A stretch of 64,000 nucleotides of DNA. Source: Lysinibacillus sp. SGAir0095 (lineage in GTDB: Bacteria > Bacillota > Bacilli > Bacillales_A > Planococcaceae). The position numbers and the translations under genes are program-made. The stretch covers positions 3,806,001 through 3,870,000 of the forward strand of contig NZ_CP028083.1 in the NCBI RefSeq assembly GCF_005491425.1, given 5' to 3'. This document shows positions 8,832-17,349 of the stretch, piece by piece. Below the pieces are notes generated by a model. It was not told where the DNA came from and made no database searches. It saw nothing but the letters and a program-made list of their open reading frames with translations. Position 1 is the stretch's first letter; the number at the start of each line of letters is the position of its first letter.

Positions 8832-9428
8832 TTATTTTATTTTTAATTTAAGTTCTTCTGTAAGTCGCTGTAATTCCTTTTCCAAATGCTGGGCTGCTTC
8901 ATCACGCGCTTCTTTACCAGCTCCAACTGCAAAGGGCTCGCCGAAGATTAAATACCCTTTTTGTCGCTTCATTACTTCTCCAACATTTCGTGGTCCAACG
9001 TATGCTGCTGGAACTATTTGCCCCTTTGAAAGCTGGGCAATTGTAATAGCCCCTTGTTTCAACTCCGCATTCTCCTGTGAGCGGGTTCCACTTGGGAATA
9101 TCCCGACAATTTTTCCTTCTTTAATGAGTTGTCTAGGAATTTTGATAACACTAGGTCCAGGATTTTCTCTGTCCACAGGAAATGCATTTAAATTGGATAC
9201 AAGTGGGCCAAGCACTTTCATATCAAACAACTGTTTCTTCGCCATAAAATGAATATGTCTCGGTAATAAGGACACACCTAAATTTAGAATATCTGCATAT
9301 CCATTATGTGTACAAGCAATAATATAGCCGCCTTCTTTAGGTAAATGTTCTTTTCCAAACACTTTGGCTTTTGATCCATTAAGCCTTAAAAATTCTCTAA
9401 CTAATCTTGCAGCAAAATCATATAACAC
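8832..9428 (-). CDS. plsC: 1-acyl-sn-glycerol-3-phosphate acyltransferase (PlsC family)
   Basis: A 198-residue membrane-peripheral acyltransferase that makes phosphatidic acid from lysophosphatidic acid. Block I, HX4D, is seen as THNGYAD near residue 40. Block III appears as IFPSGTRS, with Ser in place of the usual Glu of FPEGTRS, and block IV as IVPAAYVG. Length is typical of short Bacillales PlsC proteins. The Glu-to-Ser change in block III is a mild oddity, since that Glu normally helps bind glycerol phosphate, so an alternative acceptor is possible. The gene is monocistronic. Confidence 0.85.
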   Translation of the reverse strand: MLYDFAARLVREFLRLNGSKAKVFGKEHLPKEGGYIIACTHNGYADILNLGVSLLPRHIHFMAKKQLFDMKVLGPLVSNLNAFPVDRENPGPSVIKIPRQLIKEGKIVGIFPSGTRSQENAELKQGAITIAQLSKGQIVPAAYVGPRNVGEVMKRQKGYLIFGEPFAVGAGKEARDEAAQHLEKELQRLTEELKLKIK

Positions 9429-9502
9429 TGTTGCATTCCTACCTTTTTATACATTTTGTTTTATTGAATCTACTTACACTTATATACTCAGTGTTCAATT
9501 CA

Positions 9503-10342
9503 TTATATCGAAAGCTCGCCGACTAAAACATCCAAATCGATTGTAATTTCGCTTAATGCAATTTCTTCTTGCAGGTGCCAGCCAAGAGGTGTCATTTCGA
9601 GAAGTTTGGGAACAAGGCGCGGCTCAAGAGGCATTGTATATGTAATACGTTCGTGCAATACATTCGTGAAATGCTCTTTAAACCGCTGTACTGTTTGAGC
9701 ATTTGAATAACTTTCTTTTTCCGAATTAGCGAAAGCCTGTGTTCGAATTTCCTTCAAATAATCTGATTGAGGCACCACTTTGATGACCTTTCCATTTGGT
9801 CTTAACAATCTACTGAACTCATCGTAATTAGCAGGCGATAAAATATTTAAAATACAATCAATTGATCGTTCTTTATATGGACTATTCGCTAAATCGCCGA
9901 CACACCAGATTTTTTGCTCATAAAACTTCGCAGCAGACTGGATTCCTTCTTTTGAAATATCTATCCCTATTGCTACCACATCTTGTGGCAATAACTTGGC
10001 GATTCTTTCTAAATGAGAGCCTTCCCCACACCCTGTATCTAATATTATTTGTGCTTCTTCTCCAATAAGTTTTGCAATCAATTGTTGCAATGGATTATAT
10101 AGACCACTATTAATTATTTCCTGACGTGATTCAAATAAACTTTTACTATACATCGAAGTAGAGGGTTTAATCATGAAATTCACATAGCCTTGTTTCGCAA
10201 TATCAAATGAATGATGATTGCCACATATTACGTGACCGTCATCCGTGACATGCATACTATCTTGACATAGAGGACAGGAAAAAAGTGTTTCATGTTCTTT
10301 CATATATAAAATACTAGCAACTCTTTTTGATACCTTTCCCAC
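9503..10342 (-). CDS. rlmA: 23S rRNA (guanine-N1)-methyltransferase RlmA family
   Basis: A 279-residue SAM-dependent methyltransferase. An N-terminal zinc knuckle (CPLCQDSM...ICGNHHSFD, roughly residues 22-50) precedes a Rossmann domain with ILDTGCGEGSHLERI near residue 105. It modifies a guanine in 23S rRNA helix 35 (G745 in Gram-negative RlmA, G748 in the TlrB/RlmA-II type). An ATG two codons upstream opens the frame, but it would leave one base after AAGGAG. The GTG at 10342 has 7-base spacing and gives the family-typical MGKVSKR start. Confidence 0.88.
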   Translation of the reverse strand: MGKVSKRVASILYMKEHETLFSCPLCQDSMHVTDDGHVICGNHHSFDIAKQGYVNFMIKPSTSMYSKSLFESRQEIINSGLYNPLQQLIAKLIGEEAQIILDTGCGEGSHLERIAKLLPQDVVAIGIDISKEGIQSAAKFYEQKIWCVGDLANSPYKERSIDCILNILSPANYDEFSRLLRPNGKVIKVVPQSDYLKEIRTQAFANSEKESYSNAQTVQRFKEHFTNVLHERITYTMPLEPRLVPKLLEMTPLGWHLQEEIALSEITIDLDVLVGELSI

Positions 10343-10402
10343 ACTCATGCTCCTTTTTATTTGCTGTAAGTATCATATCATCTATTCATATAGTTTGAAA
10401 AA

Positions 10403-11659
10403 CTAAACAAGTTCTCTAGGATTATGTTTTTTTAGTAAAATTACAAATAAGCTGGCTAATAAACAAAAACCACCGGCTAAAAGGAATGCCCACATATAAG
10501 AACCAAACACCTTAAACACTACACCGCCTGTATATGCTGCTACCCCCGCCCCTACCTGATGGCTAGCTGTAATCCAACCATACATCATGGCACTTTTTTC
10601 AATACCAAACTTCTGTCTTGTTAAGCCAATTGTCGGTGGGACAGTTGCAATCCAGTCCAAGCCGTAAAAAATTGAGAATATAACAAGCCAAGTGTAGGAT
10701 CCTTCAGCCAATGCAAAGGGTAAGAACAGAAGAGATATCCCACGCAATGTGTAATACCAAAACAATAACCAGCGATTATCGTAACGGTCCGATAACCAGC
10801 CTGATACTGTGGTACCGATTAAGTCAAACACACCCATAAAAGATAACATCGCAGCGGCAGTAACTAAGGGAATGCCGAAGCTGATACAATAGGAAATAAA
10901 ATGAGTCCCGATTAATCCACTTGTAGATAGGCCACAAATAAAGAAGCTCCCAGCTAATAGCCAAAACTCTTTTACTTTTATCCCTTCTAATAATGAAGAA
11001 ATGGCCATTTTAAAAGGATTACGCTTTGTTGATGAAAGTACTTCTTCAGTTGGTGCCTCTTCTTGTCCATACGGTGTGAGTCCCAAATCCTCAGGCCAAC
11101 TTTTCATAAAAATTCCGATGACAATCAACATCAAAATACTTAATGCAAATATTAATAAAATTGCCGAACGCCATGAATAGTTCTCTACAAAGTTTGCTAA
11201 AACAGGGAGTAATATTAATTGTCCTGTAGCAGTTGCCGCTGTTAATATCCCTACAGCCAGACCGCGTCTTTTAACAAACCAGCGATTTGCTACTTGTGTA
11301 CTTAACACTGTTAAAAACAAACCTGAGCCAATTCCTAACATAACACCCCAGATTAATATTAACTGCCACTCACTTTTCATGATAAAAGTTAAGGCTAGAC
11401 CAACAGAAAGAATGGCCATTGAATAAAGCATAATTCGCTTCAAACCAAAGACCTCAACAAAGGCCGCCATAAACGGTCCCGAAAAGCCATATAAAAACAG
11501 ACAAACTGCAAAAGCAAAGGAAATTGTCGGTCTTCCCCAGCCAAACTCCGATTCAAAGGGATCTAGAAAGATTCCAGAAGATGAACGTATAATGCCAGCT
11601 ACAATAATAGCTGTAAATGTAACTGCCAGGATCACCCAGCTATAATGGATTTTTCTCAT
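10403..11659 (-). CDS. MFS transporter (monocarboxylate/oxalate-formate-like)
   Basis: A 418-residue, 12-helix major facilitator. It begins MRKIHYSWVILAVTFTAI and has the family-typical FGWGRPTISFAFA region after helix 1, a central loop with EEAPTEE and a WLSDRYDNRW motif-A-like loop between helices 8 and 9. It resembles the OFA/MCT branch, which carries organic anions, but the substrate is not identifiable. Twelve upstream in-frame codons are excluded because AAGGGTGGGG precedes the ATG at 11659. It is a single-gene unit with composition like its neighbours. Confidence 0.85.
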   Translation of the reverse strand: MRKIHYSWVILAVTFTAIIVAGIIRSSSGIFLDPFESEFGWGRPTISFAFAVCLFLYGFSGPFMAAFVEVFGLKRIMLYSMAILSVGLALTFIMKSEWQLILIWGVMLGIGSGLFLTVLSTQVANRWFVKRRGLAVGILTAATATGQLILLPVLANFVENYSWRSAILLIFALSILMLIVIGIFMKSWPEDLGLTPYGQEEAPTEEVLSSTKRNPFKMAISSLLEGIKVKEFWLLAGSFFICGLSTSGLIGTHFISYCISFGIPLVTAAAMLSFMGVFDLIGTTVSGWLSDRYDNRWLLFWYYTLRGISLLFLPFALAEGSYTWLVIFSIFYGLDWIATVPPTIGLTRQKFGIEKSAMMYGWITASHQVGAGVAAYTGGVVFKVFGSYMWAFLLAGGFCLLASLFVILLKKHNPRELV

Positions 11660-11805
11660 TGCCCCACCCTTAAATACTTTTACTATATTGTACATGGTAG
11701 GTTTCTATATTCATAGAAAATTCACAATATTATATAGGTAGACTTTTAACAATACTTTCGATAGGACTTTATTGTTCTCCTCGAAATCAAGGAACACCAT
11801 TTACA

Positions 11806-11836
11806 ATAAAAAAAGATCATCTCCTACGAGATAATC
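11806..11836 (-). terminator. Intrinsic terminator after the NERD gene
   Basis: Leftward stem GATTATCTC/GAGATGATC (one G-U pair) followed by TTTTTTT, 10 bases past the stop at 11846. Confidence 0.75.
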
Positions 11837-11845
11837 CATTTTCCC

Positions 11846-12511
11846 TTAGCTTGAAGCAGCATCCTTAAAAGGAGCTTTTTCTTTAGTTGGCTTTTTTATC
11901 ATGTAAGTCTCTAAATTAGAATAAATCGACATCATTTGGTCTTTAGTTAAGATATGGTCCATTCTATCATTCCAGAAAGTTTTTAATTCATCAATTTTAA
12001 AGACATCTACATCCTGTGAGCGTATTTCAACCTTTTTAAATGAGCAATTCTTATTAAAAACAACCAGTGATTGATATAAGTCATTGCTTACTTCAGGATT
12101 GTATTTTTTCACATCATCAATCTTTAGTTTATTCTCAATAATAGGGTTACGGAAAGTATTCATTTGACCGTTTTCCAAAACCTGAGCCCATTGAAGATCT
12201 TGCTCACTCCCATAAATCCACCCACTGGAACGCTTTGCATTAATGACATATATTCCCGATTGGTGTAGGAGTATGAAATCTATTTTCCATTCACTTTGAG
12301 GAAGAGCAATATTATATAAAATTTTCAATTCGCCCTTTACTTTTTTTAACTTTTGAGCTAATTTATATAAAAATCTCACTTCTTTATTCGTCCAAACGGA
12401 TAAAAGGGAATGGCCAGTTAGCTTGCTAAACTCACTGTTTTCATATACATAAACATTTACCGCAAACAGTATCCCGATAAATACTATGAAAAAAAGGACA
12501 AGCATTGCCAC
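11846..12511 (-). CDS. NERD domain protein, membrane-anchored
   Basis: A 221-residue protein with one N-terminal membrane segment (about 3-20) and a cytoplasmic NERD (nuclease-related, PF08378) domain. The domain core WKIDFILLHQSGIYVINAKRSSGWIYGS carries the predicted nuclease-type D and xxK residues (D in KIDFIL, K in NAKR), followed by WAQ and NPIIENKLKID. NERD proteins are predicted DNases or DNA-processing factors with no firmly known role. It lies divergently from the AraC-type gene at 12679. No operon partner is visible. Confidence 0.85.
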   Translation of the reverse strand: MAMLVLFFIVFIGILFAVNVYVYENSEFSKLTGHSLLSVWTNKEVRFLYKLAQKLKKVKGELKILYNIALPQSEWKIDFILLHQSGIYVINAKRSSGWIYGSEQDLQWAQVLENGQMNTFRNPIIENKLKIDDVKKYNPEVSNDLYQSLVVFNKNCSFKKVEIRSQDVDVFKIDELKTFWNDRMDHILTKDQMMSIYSNLETYMIKKPTKEKAPFKDAASS

Positions 12512-12678
12512 AAAGTTTCCTCCTCATTACTTAATCGTTATTTCATTTTATCAAAATTCTTCATCATTTAACATGTCATTAAAATTCTGTTCTTTTAAAA
12601 TAAAACTGTCCAAAGAAAGCATACAAAGACCAGATACAAAAATGCCTTTCCCTTATTATTTCTATAGAGGTGATTTAT

Positions 12679-13545
12679 ATGAGTTGGGTAGACTCGATTC
12701 AAAAAGCAATTGATTATATGGAGAACCATTTATTAGACGTCGATTTATCCATCGAACAAATAGCTAAAGCATGCAATTCGTCTGCATTTCATTTTCAAAG
12801 AACTTTTTCTATTTTAACGGATATAACAGTTGGCGATTATATTCGCAGAAGACGTCTAACCCTAGCTGCTCAGGATTTAGTCAATACAAACGATAAAATT
12901 ATCGACATCGCTTATAAATATGGTTATGAGACACCTGAATCATTTGCAAAAGCTTTTCGAAAACAGCATAAGCTTTCTCCCATGGAAGCTCGAAAAAAAT
13001 TGGGTCCTCTACAATCTTATAACCGCCTCGTCATAAAAATTAAGTTGGAAGGAGCATTACCAATGAATTACAAAATTATCGAAAAAGAGTCATTTCAAGT
13101 TGTTGGCGTTAAGAGAACGTATAATTACAAAAATGGAGAAAACCTAAGTGAAATACCACAATTTTGGAGTGACGTTCATTCTGATGGAACTAATGATCAA
13201 CTTATTAATTTAAACAATGGAGATATTCAAGGTATTCTTGGCGTATGTACTGTCGAAGAAAATGAAAAACAAAATGGAAAAATGGACTATTGGATTGCTA
13301 CTGCACATCGAGGGGAAACGCCAAATGGAATTGATTCCTATGAAATCCCTGCTTCAAAATGGGTTATCTTTGAAGTCCACGGTGCGATGCCACATGCCAT
13401 GCAGGATACTTGGAAGAAGATCTATTCAGAATGGTTCCCTTCCAATCCATATAAACCTGCTGGAACAGCAGAATTAGAGGTATACACGAATGAAGATGCA
13501 TCAAAACCAGATTACTACTCAGAAATTTGGATTCCAATAAAATAG
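12679..13545 (+). CDS. AraC family regulator with GyrI-like effector domain
   Basis: A 288-residue one-component regulator. An AraC-type double HTH occupies residues 1-105 (IEQIAKACNSSAFHFQRTF and IIDIAYKYGYETPESFAKAFRKQ), and a C-terminal AraC_E_bind/GyrI-like effector-binding domain starts at MNYKIIEKESFQVVGVKR near residue 126. Such proteins sense small hydrophobic or drug-like molecules and activate exporters or detoxification genes. AGAGGTG precedes the ATG at 12679. The frame opens three codons earlier at a GTG lying inside that SD. The target may be itself or the nearby ABC exporter, which is inference. Confidence 0.9.
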   Translation: MSWVDSIQKAIDYMENHLLDVDLSIEQIAKACNSSAFHFQRTFSILTDITVGDYIRRRRLTLAAQDLVNTNDKIIDIAYKYGYETPESFAKAFRKQHKLSPMEARKKLGPLQSYNRLVIKIKLEGALPMNYKIIEKESFQVVGVKRTYNYKNGENLSEIPQFWSDVHSDGTNDQLINLNNGDIQGILGVCTVEENEKQNGKMDYWIATAHRGETPNGIDSYEIPASKWVIFEVHGAMPHAMQDTWKKIYSEWFPSNPYKPAGTAELEVYTNEDASKPDYYSEIWIPIK

Positions 13546-13547
13546 CT

Positions 13548-13583
13548 ATTAAAAAAAGTACTTCTACCGGTGAAGTACTTTTT
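13548..13583 (+). terminator. Intrinsic terminator after the AraC-type gene
   Basis: Stem AAAAAAGTACTTC/GAAGTACTTTTTT with a short loop, directly after the stop. Confidence 0.9.
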
Positions 13584-13712
13584 TATTTTATGATATTTCG
13601 AATCGTCTTTTCAAACGCTCTAATTCGAAACAAATTTTTCCTACCATTGCCATTTGTGTATAATTATTTTAATAGCATTAATTTTATAATAATAAACCAG
13701 AAAGGAATTACT

Positions 13713-14669
13713 ATGAATTCAAACCTTGCCTTAACAATTGATGCATTTGCTATAGAAGGAAATGTCATCTCTCCAAGTATTGAAATGCAACTAGAAAAGG
13801 GTTCCATCATTGGCATTTACTCAGATGTAGCAAAATTAAACTATCTAAAAAAACAATTTGCTTCTAATCCCCAAATACATATCGAACATAGAGATAATGG
13901 ACTATATAACCGTTTATCTGTTCATGAATATATAAATTTTTTAAAAGGCTTATATAACCCTTCAACAAATAAAGGCGATTTATTGAACCTATTCGGGTTA
14001 GCTGATCAAAAAAAAGTAAGATTAAGCAATTTATCTTATGCAGATAAACAAAGATTACGTTTCATCCACTGTTTTTTTAACGATAAATCCATCCAGGTTA
14101 TTGAAGAACCACTACAAAACTTAGATGAACATGCAAAAAAAACGATTATGAACATATTGCTCTCATTAAAAAAAGAACAAAAATCCATTATATTATTATC
14201 AAATAATATGGAAGACATCCTTATTAGTAGCGATACTGTATATCGTCTGGACTCAGCAGGCTTACACACGTTAGATGTAAAAGAGGAAGAAGATGCTACA
14301 ATACCATCTAAGAAAAATGAGCCTATTCCTTTTCGCTTCGAAAAAATCCCAACAAAACTTAACGATAAAATCATTTTATTTAATCCGCCTGAAATAGACT
14401 ATATTGAAAGCATTGAAGGACAAGTGTCTGTATATGTAGGTGGCGAAGCTTACCCTTCTTCCCTGACTTTAAATGATCTCGAACAAAAACTGACACCCTT
14501 TGGCTTCTTCAGATGTCACCGTTCTTATATTGTGAACTTACAAAAAGTAAGGGAAATTATCACTTGGACAAGAAATAGCTATAGCTTGGCCCTTCACACC
14601 TCCAAGGATACAATTGTACCTTTATCGAAAAACAAATTAGTCGAATTAAAACGAATAATTGGGATTTAA
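13713..14669 (+). CDS. Pseudo-ABC-ATPase fused to LytTR DNA-binding domain
   Basis: A 318-residue two-part regulator. Residues 1-195 follow the ABC ATPase fold but are degenerate. Walker A is replaced by GIYSDVAKLN without the GKS/T, the signature reads LSYADKQ, Walker B is IQVIEEP with Glu for Asp, and the H-loop His is Asn (LLSNNMED). Residues about 215-318 form a LytTR domain (IDYIESIEGQVSVYV, FFRCHRSYIVNLQKV). The start is the ATG after AAAGGAATTACT; the frame runs 62 codons further upstream across a terminator and is not coding there. It precedes an ABC exporter and probably controls it. This architecture is known in Firmicutes but poorly studied. Confidence 0.88.
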   Translation: MNSNLALTIDAFAIEGNVISPSIEMQLEKGSIIGIYSDVAKLNYLKKQFASNPQIHIEHRDNGLYNRLSVHEYINFLKGLYNPSTNKGDLLNLFGLADQKKVRLSNLSYADKQRLRFIHCFFNDKSIQVIEEPLQNLDEHAKKTIMNILLSLKKEQKSIILLSNNMEDILISSDTVYRLDSAGLHTLDVKEEEDATIPSKKNEPIPFRFEKIPTKLNDKIILFNPPEIDYIESIEGQVSVYVGGEAYPSSLTLNDLEQKLTPFGFFRCHRSYIVNLQKVREIITWTRNSYSLALHTSKDTIVPLSKNKLVELKRIIGI

Positions 14670-14817
14670 CAAATTTCCTGGGAAATTTCGCTGCTCCATT
14701 TGAGGTTTTTTTGACACCATCTATCAAGAAATAACTCCTTTCGCCTGAATTTTAATGCCTAACTTATTGTTTCTAATTATTCTAGATTTGTAGACAACGA
14801 ATTAGGAGGAATGAAGA

Positions 14818-15666
14818 ATGACGAATGTAATTGACGTACAGCACTTACAAAAAACCTTCCAAAAAGAGGAGGCATTACAGGATGTTTCATTCAGTATTAA
14901 AAAAGGAGAAATTTTTGGTTTCTTAGGTCCAAGTGGGTCTGGAAAAACAACTACAATTAAAATATTAACTGCTCAATTAACAAGATCAGGTGGCAGTGTA
15001 TTTGTCTTAGGGCAGGATGCAGAGGAAATGAGAAAGAATACGAATAGAGCTAGATTTGGGATTCTAACAGATAATAGTGGGCTTTACTCCAGATTGTCTG
15101 TTGAAGAAAATTTATTACTTTATAGTAAGCTTTATGAGTTGCCAAGTTATTCAGTTAAAGAGGCATTAGATTTTGTAAACCTGTATAAAGATCGCAAGAA
15201 AAAAGTGAGCAAGTTATCTAAAGGCATGATTCAGCGTGTTACATTAGCCCGTTCAATTATGCATAAGCCCGAATTATTATTTTTAGATGAACCCACTTCT
15301 GCATTGGATCCAGTAAATACACAACATATCTATAATGGATTACGCAAATTAAATGAAATGGGTACGACCATTTTTCTAACAACCCACGACATGAGTGAAG
15401 CTGAAACCCTTTGTGATCGTGTCGCCTTTTTACATAAAGGTAAAATTCGTGCTATTGGTTCACCACAAGAACTAAAGAAACAATTTAGTGATGATACGAT
15501 TACCGTGGAACTGGTAGATGGCACTGAACATTGTATTGAAAATAGCAAAGATCAAGCAAAAAAAGTATATGATTGGATGAATCAAGGACTTCTATCTCGT
15601 ATTTATACAAACGAACCAACATTAGGTGATATATTCATGCAAATGACAGGGAGTGATTTAATATGA
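14818..15666 (+). CDS. ABC transporter ATP-binding protein (ABC-2 type exporter)
   Basis: A 282-residue ABC ATPase with complete motifs: Walker A GPSGSGKTTT (about 38-47), Q-loop region LTDNSGLYSRLSVEEN, signature LSKGMIQRV, Walker B LLFLDEPTSALD and H-loop TTHDMSE. A C-terminal accessory segment of about 60 residues is typical of drug and bacteriocin exporters. AGGAGG precedes the ATG. The stop overlaps the permease start in ATGA, so the two subunits are coupled. The upstream LytTR-fused paralogue keeps the same fold without ATP-binding residues, pointing to gene duplication and neofunctionalisation. Confidence 0.93.
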   Translation: MTNVIDVQHLQKTFQKEEALQDVSFSIKKGEIFGFLGPSGSGKTTTIKILTAQLTRSGGSVFVLGQDAEEMRKNTNRARFGILTDNSGLYSRLSVEENLLLYSKLYELPSYSVKEALDFVNLYKDRKKKVSKLSKGMIQRVTLARSIMHKPELLFLDEPTSALDPVNTQHIYNGLRKLNEMGTTIFLTTHDMSEAETLCDRVAFLHKGKIRAIGSPQELKKQFSDDTITVELVDGTEHCIENSKDQAKKVYDWMNQGLLSRIYTNEPTLGDIFMQMTGSDLI

Positions 15667-16364
15667 ATTTAACTCGTATTCAAGCAATTTTCATGAAGGA
15701 CTATAAAGAATTTTCCCGAAATTACGCGGTTTCAACAATGGTACTATTACCCCTTATAATGGCTTTTTTCTACAATCAAACGGGTGTAGATAGTATGCAA
15801 GGTTATTTCCTGCCAATTAACCTCGCATTTGTGGCAGTTACCAGCTTTGTACAATGCTGTTTGATCGCAGAGGAAAAAGAAAGAAATACTCTTCGAAGCT
15901 TAATGCTATCACCAGCAACTTTATTCGACATATTACTTGGCAAAAGTTTACTAGTATTTTCAATTTCTTTTGTTACAATCTTGCTTTCAATTTATATAGT
16001 TGGTTACAATCCCGCTAACTGGTTGATTATCGGCATTGTCCTTTTCCTGTCTGCAGTATTTTATATCGGATTAGGAACTTTATGTGCACTCTTTACAAAA
16101 ACGATTTTGGAAGCATCGGTAGCAATTTTACCAATTATGTTAATCTTCTCATTTGGACCGTTTGCTATATTACTTTCAGAAAAATACCCAATCATGCAAT
16201 TAGCAGAATGGTTACCTAGTGCACAAATTGTTTTATTAGCAGAGTCGATTGAGCAAGCATATACAGCAAGCGATATCCTAGTTCCCATTATTACATTACT
16301 AGTTTGGTCCATCATCATTTGGGCTTTTACTATCGTGCTTTATAAAAAGAGAATGGTCGATTAA
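15663..16364 (+). CDS. ABC-2 type transporter permease
   Basis: A 233-residue membrane protein with six predicted helices, of the ABC-2 permease family. It starts MNLTRIQAIFMKDYKEFSRNY, the usual amphipathic entry helix, and includes the conserved AEEKERNTLRSLMLSPATLFDILLGK cytoplasmic loop near residue 75. Its ATG overlaps the ATPase stop by four bases. With the ATPase it should form a homodimeric exporter of a lipid, peptide or antibiotic. The substrate is not readable. A strong terminator follows. Confidence 0.9.
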   Translation: MNLTRIQAIFMKDYKEFSRNYAVSTMVLLPLIMAFFYNQTGVDSMQGYFLPINLAFVAVTSFVQCCLIAEEKERNTLRSLMLSPATLFDILLGKSLLVFSISFVTILLSIYIVGYNPANWLIIGIVLFLSAVFYIGLGTLCALFTKTILEASVAILPIMLIFSFGPFAILLSEKYPIMQLAEWLPSAQIVLLAESIEQAYTASDILVPIITLLVWSIIIWAFTIVLYKKRMVD

Positions 16365-16371
16365 AGAATGC

Positions 16372-16404
16372 AGGAGAAGCGCAACTTTTTGAGCTTCTCC
16401 TTTT
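16372..16404 (+). terminator. Intrinsic terminator after the ABC exporter
   Basis: Stem GGAGAAGC/GCTTCTCC followed by TTTT, 8 bases past the permease stop. Confidence 0.85.
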
Positions 16405-16637
16405 GCCTATTTATATTAAATCATACTGGAAAAATTAATATAGAAGAATTAAATCAGACAATAACAAACATACTTAACAAATATCAATCATTGGAAAAAT
16501 CACTTAGTTTGTTACTTATTATATAAGGAGGAAGTTGATTTTATAAAATTATTCTTCCTTTTCAGTGTAAAAAACAAACAATTGTAAATAATAACGGTAA
16601 TGTCTTAACATACCTAATAAAGACGGAGGTTTTTACT

Positions 16638-17087
16638 GTGGACATTATAGAAGAAAATGCAATTCCCGCATTTCTTGAATCGACTCAGTTAATTGTTGAG
16701 CTTGAAAGTGTTGATATTTATAACAATATTATCTATCCAGTTCAAGCGAAAGAATACGATATCAATCCACAGATAGAGGTACCGTATGATTTAAAAAAAG
16801 AAGCCATTGAGCAAAAAAGTGTAGACGAAGGACATTCTCCATGGAGACTAGACCCTCTCATGACAACGCAGGTATTTGTGAGTTTACAGATCTCACCCGG
16901 TGGGATAGAAGGAGAATATCCAATTGAAGAAGGAAACTTGAAGCTTTTACACAGCACCAAGGATACAGCTGTTGTAGAAGTAAATGATATTGATACTTTC
17001 ATTAAACTCGTTTACTTAAAAAGACTTGTAAAGCAGGATGCTACTGGGATATGGACAGTAATCGGATACGATACGATAGATAAATGA
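16638..17087 (+). CDS. Hypothetical protein
   Basis: A 149-residue acidic protein starting at GTG with ACGGAGG 8 bases upstream. I do not recognise a family. There is no signal peptide or membrane segment. The second half (SPWRLDPLMTTQVFVSLQIS through GIWTVIGYDTIDK) has the alternating pattern of a small beta-rich domain and resembles C-terminal modules of some Bacillus lipoproteins, but it lacks any lipobox. It stands alone between two terminators in a 1-kb stretch of otherwise non-coding DNA. Confidence 0.6.
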   Translation: MDIIEENAIPAFLESTQLIVELESVDIYNNIIYPVQAKEYDINPQIEVPYDLKKEAIEQKSVDEGHSPWRLDPLMTTQVFVSLQISPGGIEGEYPIEEGNLKLLHSTKDTAVVEVNDIDTFIKLVYLKRLVKQDATGIWTVIGYDTIDK

Positions 17088-17088
17088 T

Positions 17089-17127
17089 AGATAGGTGATG
17101 AATTAAAACAATTCATCACCTATCTTT
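17089..17127 (+). terminator. Intrinsic terminator
   Basis: Near-perfect 16-base stem (AGATAGGTGATGAATT and its complement) with a 4-5 base loop, just after the hypothetical gene ends. Confidence 0.85.
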
Positions 17128-17299
17128 GCATTTTCAATTTTCATTTTAATAAAGTGCCTATGGTTTTTATTAGCAATGGCTGCATTAGGGATGTCTATTG
17201 ATTTAAGGAAATGAAATAGAAATACTTTAAAGTCCATGTTCACTCTATTATTAACATCTGACACTTTACCTTGTTTGGTTCATTCTTTAAATAGACTTA

Positions 17300-17331
17300 A
17301 AAGGAGAACCCCTTACGGGAATTCTCCTTTG
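17300..17331 (-). terminator. Terminator of the second betaine-binding gene
   Basis: Stem AAAGGAGAA/TTCTCCTTT around a 13-base loop, 20 bases past the leftward stop at 17350. The T run is short. Confidence 0.65.
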
Positions 17332-17349
17332 TGCAAATTTTGGTTGAAT

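Noticed and set aside
8827-9252. 141-codon rightward frame over plsC
   Set aside because: Antisense to a coding gene with conserved HX4D and FPxGTR motifs; no SD.
13527-13712. Upstream extension of the LytTR-fusion gene
   Set aside because: The open frame crosses the AraC-type gene's end and its terminator; the ATG at 13713 has its own SD.
14671-14817. Terminator between the LytTR fusion and the ABC ATPase
   Set aside because: A short AAATTTC/GAAATTT stem is present, but the T run does not follow it closely.
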